Under the pieces are notes generated by a model. It was not told the origin of the DNA, did not search any database, and saw only the letters and a list, made by a program, of their open reading frames with translations. Positions 6,311-7,270 of a stretch of 7,270 bases of DNA are shown here, piece by piece (position 1 is the stretch's first letter; each line of letters starts with the position of its first letter). A program made the translations under genes and the position numbers. Origin of the DNA: Oscillospiraceae bacterium (GTDB lineage: Bacteria > Bacillota > Clostridia > Oscillospirales > Ruminococcaceae); contig JAFTNX010000135.1 of assembly GCA_017451665.1 (NCBI GenBank), positions 1 to 7,270 of the forward strand. Reading direction: 5' to 3'.

Positions 6311-7042
6311 GCAATAGCACTTATTACCGGTTCTTCAAGAGGAATTGGTGCAGCAATTGCACTTCGTCTTGCACAGGACGGATATGACATTGCACTTAAT
6401 GACATCAGCGAGGCAATGTTTGAAGATAACGATATTATGGAAAAAATCACTGCTTGTGGTGTCAAGTGTGAAAAGTTTATTGCTGACGTTTCAAAGTACG
6501 CAGAGTGCGAAGAAATGGTTAAGTCAGTAAAGGACACTTTCGGCTCACTTGACGTGCTTGTAAACAACGCAGGTATTACCCGTGACGGTCTTATGGCAAG
6601 AATGAGCGAGGAGGTTTATGACCTTGTTATCGCTGTAAATCAGAAGAGCGTGTTTAATATGACAAAGCTTGCAGGTACAATTATGATGAAACAGAGAAGT
6701 GGCAGAATTATCAACCTCTCATCTGTTGCAGGTCTTTATGGAAACGCCGGACAGCTTAACTATTCAGCATCAAAGGCTGCTATCATCGGTATGACCAAGA
6801 CAACTGCCAAGGAGCTTGGCTCAAGAGGTATTACCTGTAACGCTGTTGCACCTGGATTTATTCAGACACCTATGACCGATAAGCTTAACGAAGACCAGAA
6901 GAAGGCAATTTTAAATATGATTGCTATGAAGAGATATGGTCAGGTTGAGGAAATCGCAGGAGTTGTTTCATTCCTTGCTTCTGAGGACGCAAGCTATGTT
7001 ACAGGTCAGGTTATTGAAATTTCTGGTGGTTTATCAATGTAA
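6308..7042 (+). CDS. fabG: 3-oxoacyl-ACP reductase
   Basis: This enzyme reduces 3-oxoacyl-ACP to (R)-3-hydroxyacyl-ACP, the first reduction of each elongation cycle. The 244-residue length is typical of FabG. Short-chain dehydrogenase motifs are complete: T7-GSSRGIG-G14 (cofactor loop), D60-V61, N86-N87-A-G89, and the catalytic tetrad N111, S139, Y152, K156 (Y-SAS-K). The C-terminus VTGQVIEISGGLSM is FabG-like. The end of the second strand reads ALND, with D32 where an acidic residue usually favours NAD(H). R11 in the loop is the kind of residue that favours NADPH, so cofactor choice is open. It is flanked by fabK upstream (across the lipoprotein) and fabF downstream. The last 13 bases, stop included, form one arm of a perfect 18-bp hairpin. 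Other SDR enzymes are possible in principle, but the operon makes FabG very likely. Confidence 0.94.
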   Translation: MAIALITGSSRGIGAAIALRLAQDGYDIALNDISEAMFEDNDIMEKITACGVKCEKFIADVSKYAECEEMVKSVKDTFGSLDVLVNNAGITRDGLMARMSEEVYDLVIAVNQKSVFNMTKLAGTIMMKQRSGRIINLSSVAGLYGNAGQLNYSASKAAIIGMTKTTAKELGSRGITCNAVAPGFIQTPMTDKLNEDQKKAILNMIAMKRYGQVEEIAGVVSFLASEDASYVTGQVIEISGGLSM

Positions 7043-7068
7043 TTACTTGCAGTAATTACATTGATAAA
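7030..7068 (+). other. Perfect 18-bp hairpin overlapping the fabG stop codon
   Basis: Arm 7030-7047 (TTTATCAATGTAATTACT) is the exact reverse complement of 7051-7068, with only TGC between. The fabG stop codon (7040-7042) is inside the left arm. The stem is AT-rich, and no T-run follows on the plus strand (AAAAAG instead), so it does not look like a simple intrinsic terminator. It may protect or process the mRNA between fabG and fabF, or be the product of a templated inversion. The structure is directly visible; its role is inferred. Confidence 0.85.
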
Positions 7069-7144
7069 AAGAATCACGCTTCGTCGACAATATCGACGAT
7101 TTGCAGTCCGAAAATATTCGGACTGACAAACCACAGTGATTCTT
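7069..7144 (+). other. 76-nt three-way-junction structure between fabG and fabF
   Basis: The closing stem is 9 bp: AAGAATCAC (7069-7077) pairs with GTGATTCTT (7136-7144). Inside are two perfect hairpins. One is TCGTCGA (7081-7087) with TCGACGA (7093-7099), loop CAATA. The other is CAGTCCGAA (7104-7112) with TTCGGACTG (7117-7125), loop AATA. Junction segments are 7078-7080, 7100-7103 and 7126-7135. It starts at the base after the preceding 18-bp hairpin, so the two could stack. The stems are richer in CG than their surroundings. It could be a regulatory leader of fabF, a processing site, or a small palindromic mobile repeat. I recognise no known RNA family, and no T-run marks a terminator. Confidence 0.7.
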
Positions 7145-7234
7145 AGATTTTCAAAAGATTTATATTCTTATAACGCAAAAATTTTTCGCAGATATCTTAA
7201 AACTGAATACTTATTTTAAGGAGAAAAAAGAAAA

Positions 7235-7270
7235 ATGAAGAGAGTAGTAATTACAGGTATGGGTACAGTA
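7235..7270 (+). CDS. fabF: 3-oxoacyl-ACP synthase II, first 12 codons (cut by window edge)
   Basis: Only MKRVVITGMGTV is visible. This is the characteristic start of FabF (RVVITGMG, normally followed by a Pro-Leu-Gly segment), the condensing enzyme that extends acyl-ACP with malonyl-ACP. AAGGAG (7218-7223) lies 11 bases before the ATG, slightly long but usable. Its leader shares AGGAGAAAAAA with those of fabK and fabG. Position directly after fabG is the common Firmicute order. The 192-base gap from fabG is unusually long for this cluster and holds two strong RNA structures, so fabF may be expressed differently from fabG. FabB or a polyketide-type synthase cannot be excluded from 12 residues. 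Confidence 0.8.
   Translation, partial: MKRVVITGMGTV

Noticed and set aside
6235..6567. Leftward open frame across the lipoprotein-fabG junction
   Set aside because: It is antisense to two well-supported genes and contains no family motif.
7069..7144. A 76-nt cloverleaf-like fold suggesting a tRNA
   Set aside because: It has only two inner arms, a 9-bp closing stem, no T-loop GTTCRA sequence and no sensible 7-nt anticodon loop, so it is not a tRNA.
7145..7217. A second promoter directly before fabF
   Set aside because: TATAAC-like sequence exists near 7170, but no -35 hexamer is found at 16-18 bases.

Overview
The window looks like a chromosomal piece of a low-to-moderate-GC Firmicute. Gene content and style (FabK-type enoyl reductase, Thr-rich lipoprotein linker, CE3-like SGNH esterase, heptameric CAATTGT repeats, strong AGGAG ribosome sites) suggest a Ruminococcus-like clostridium. 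The genus is an inference; Firmicutes is much safer. It is a metabolic locus with no phage, transposase or CRISPR content.

Layout. Two gene sets diverge from a 354-base AT-rich region (3152-3505). Leftward, in transcription order, run fabD (malonyl-CoA:ACP transacylase), a dCMP deaminase, aroE (shikimate dehydrogenase), aroK (shikimate kinase) and a zinc-ribbon protein cut by the window edge just as its membrane segment begins. The gaps after dCMP deaminase are 20, 8 and 11 bases, so these genes are probably cotranscribed. Between fabD and the deaminase lie five CAATTGT heptads followed by a T6 run, which could act as a weak terminator.

Rightward run fabH, fabK, an SGNH/CE3-like esterase lipoprotein, fabG and the first 12 codons of fabF. 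Upstream of fabH is a near-consensus sigma-A promoter (TTGACC, 17 bases, TATAAT) about 197 bases before the start codon, so the mRNA leader is long.

How they work together. FabD makes malonyl-ACP, FabH starts chains, FabG and FabK reduce, and FabF elongates. This is most of the FAS-II initiation and elongation set, with fabD split onto the opposite strand. No acyl carrier protein gene is present, although acpP often sits in such clusters. The lipoprotein esterase is the one gene without an obvious fatty-acid role.

The most unusual non-coding feature is at 7030-7144, between fabG and fabF. A perfect 18-bp, 3-nt-loop hairpin swallows the fabG stop codon. It abuts a 76-nt three-way junction with a 9-bp closing stem and two perfect inner hairpins. 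Together they form 115 nt of continuous predicted structure that I cannot assign to a known RNA family.
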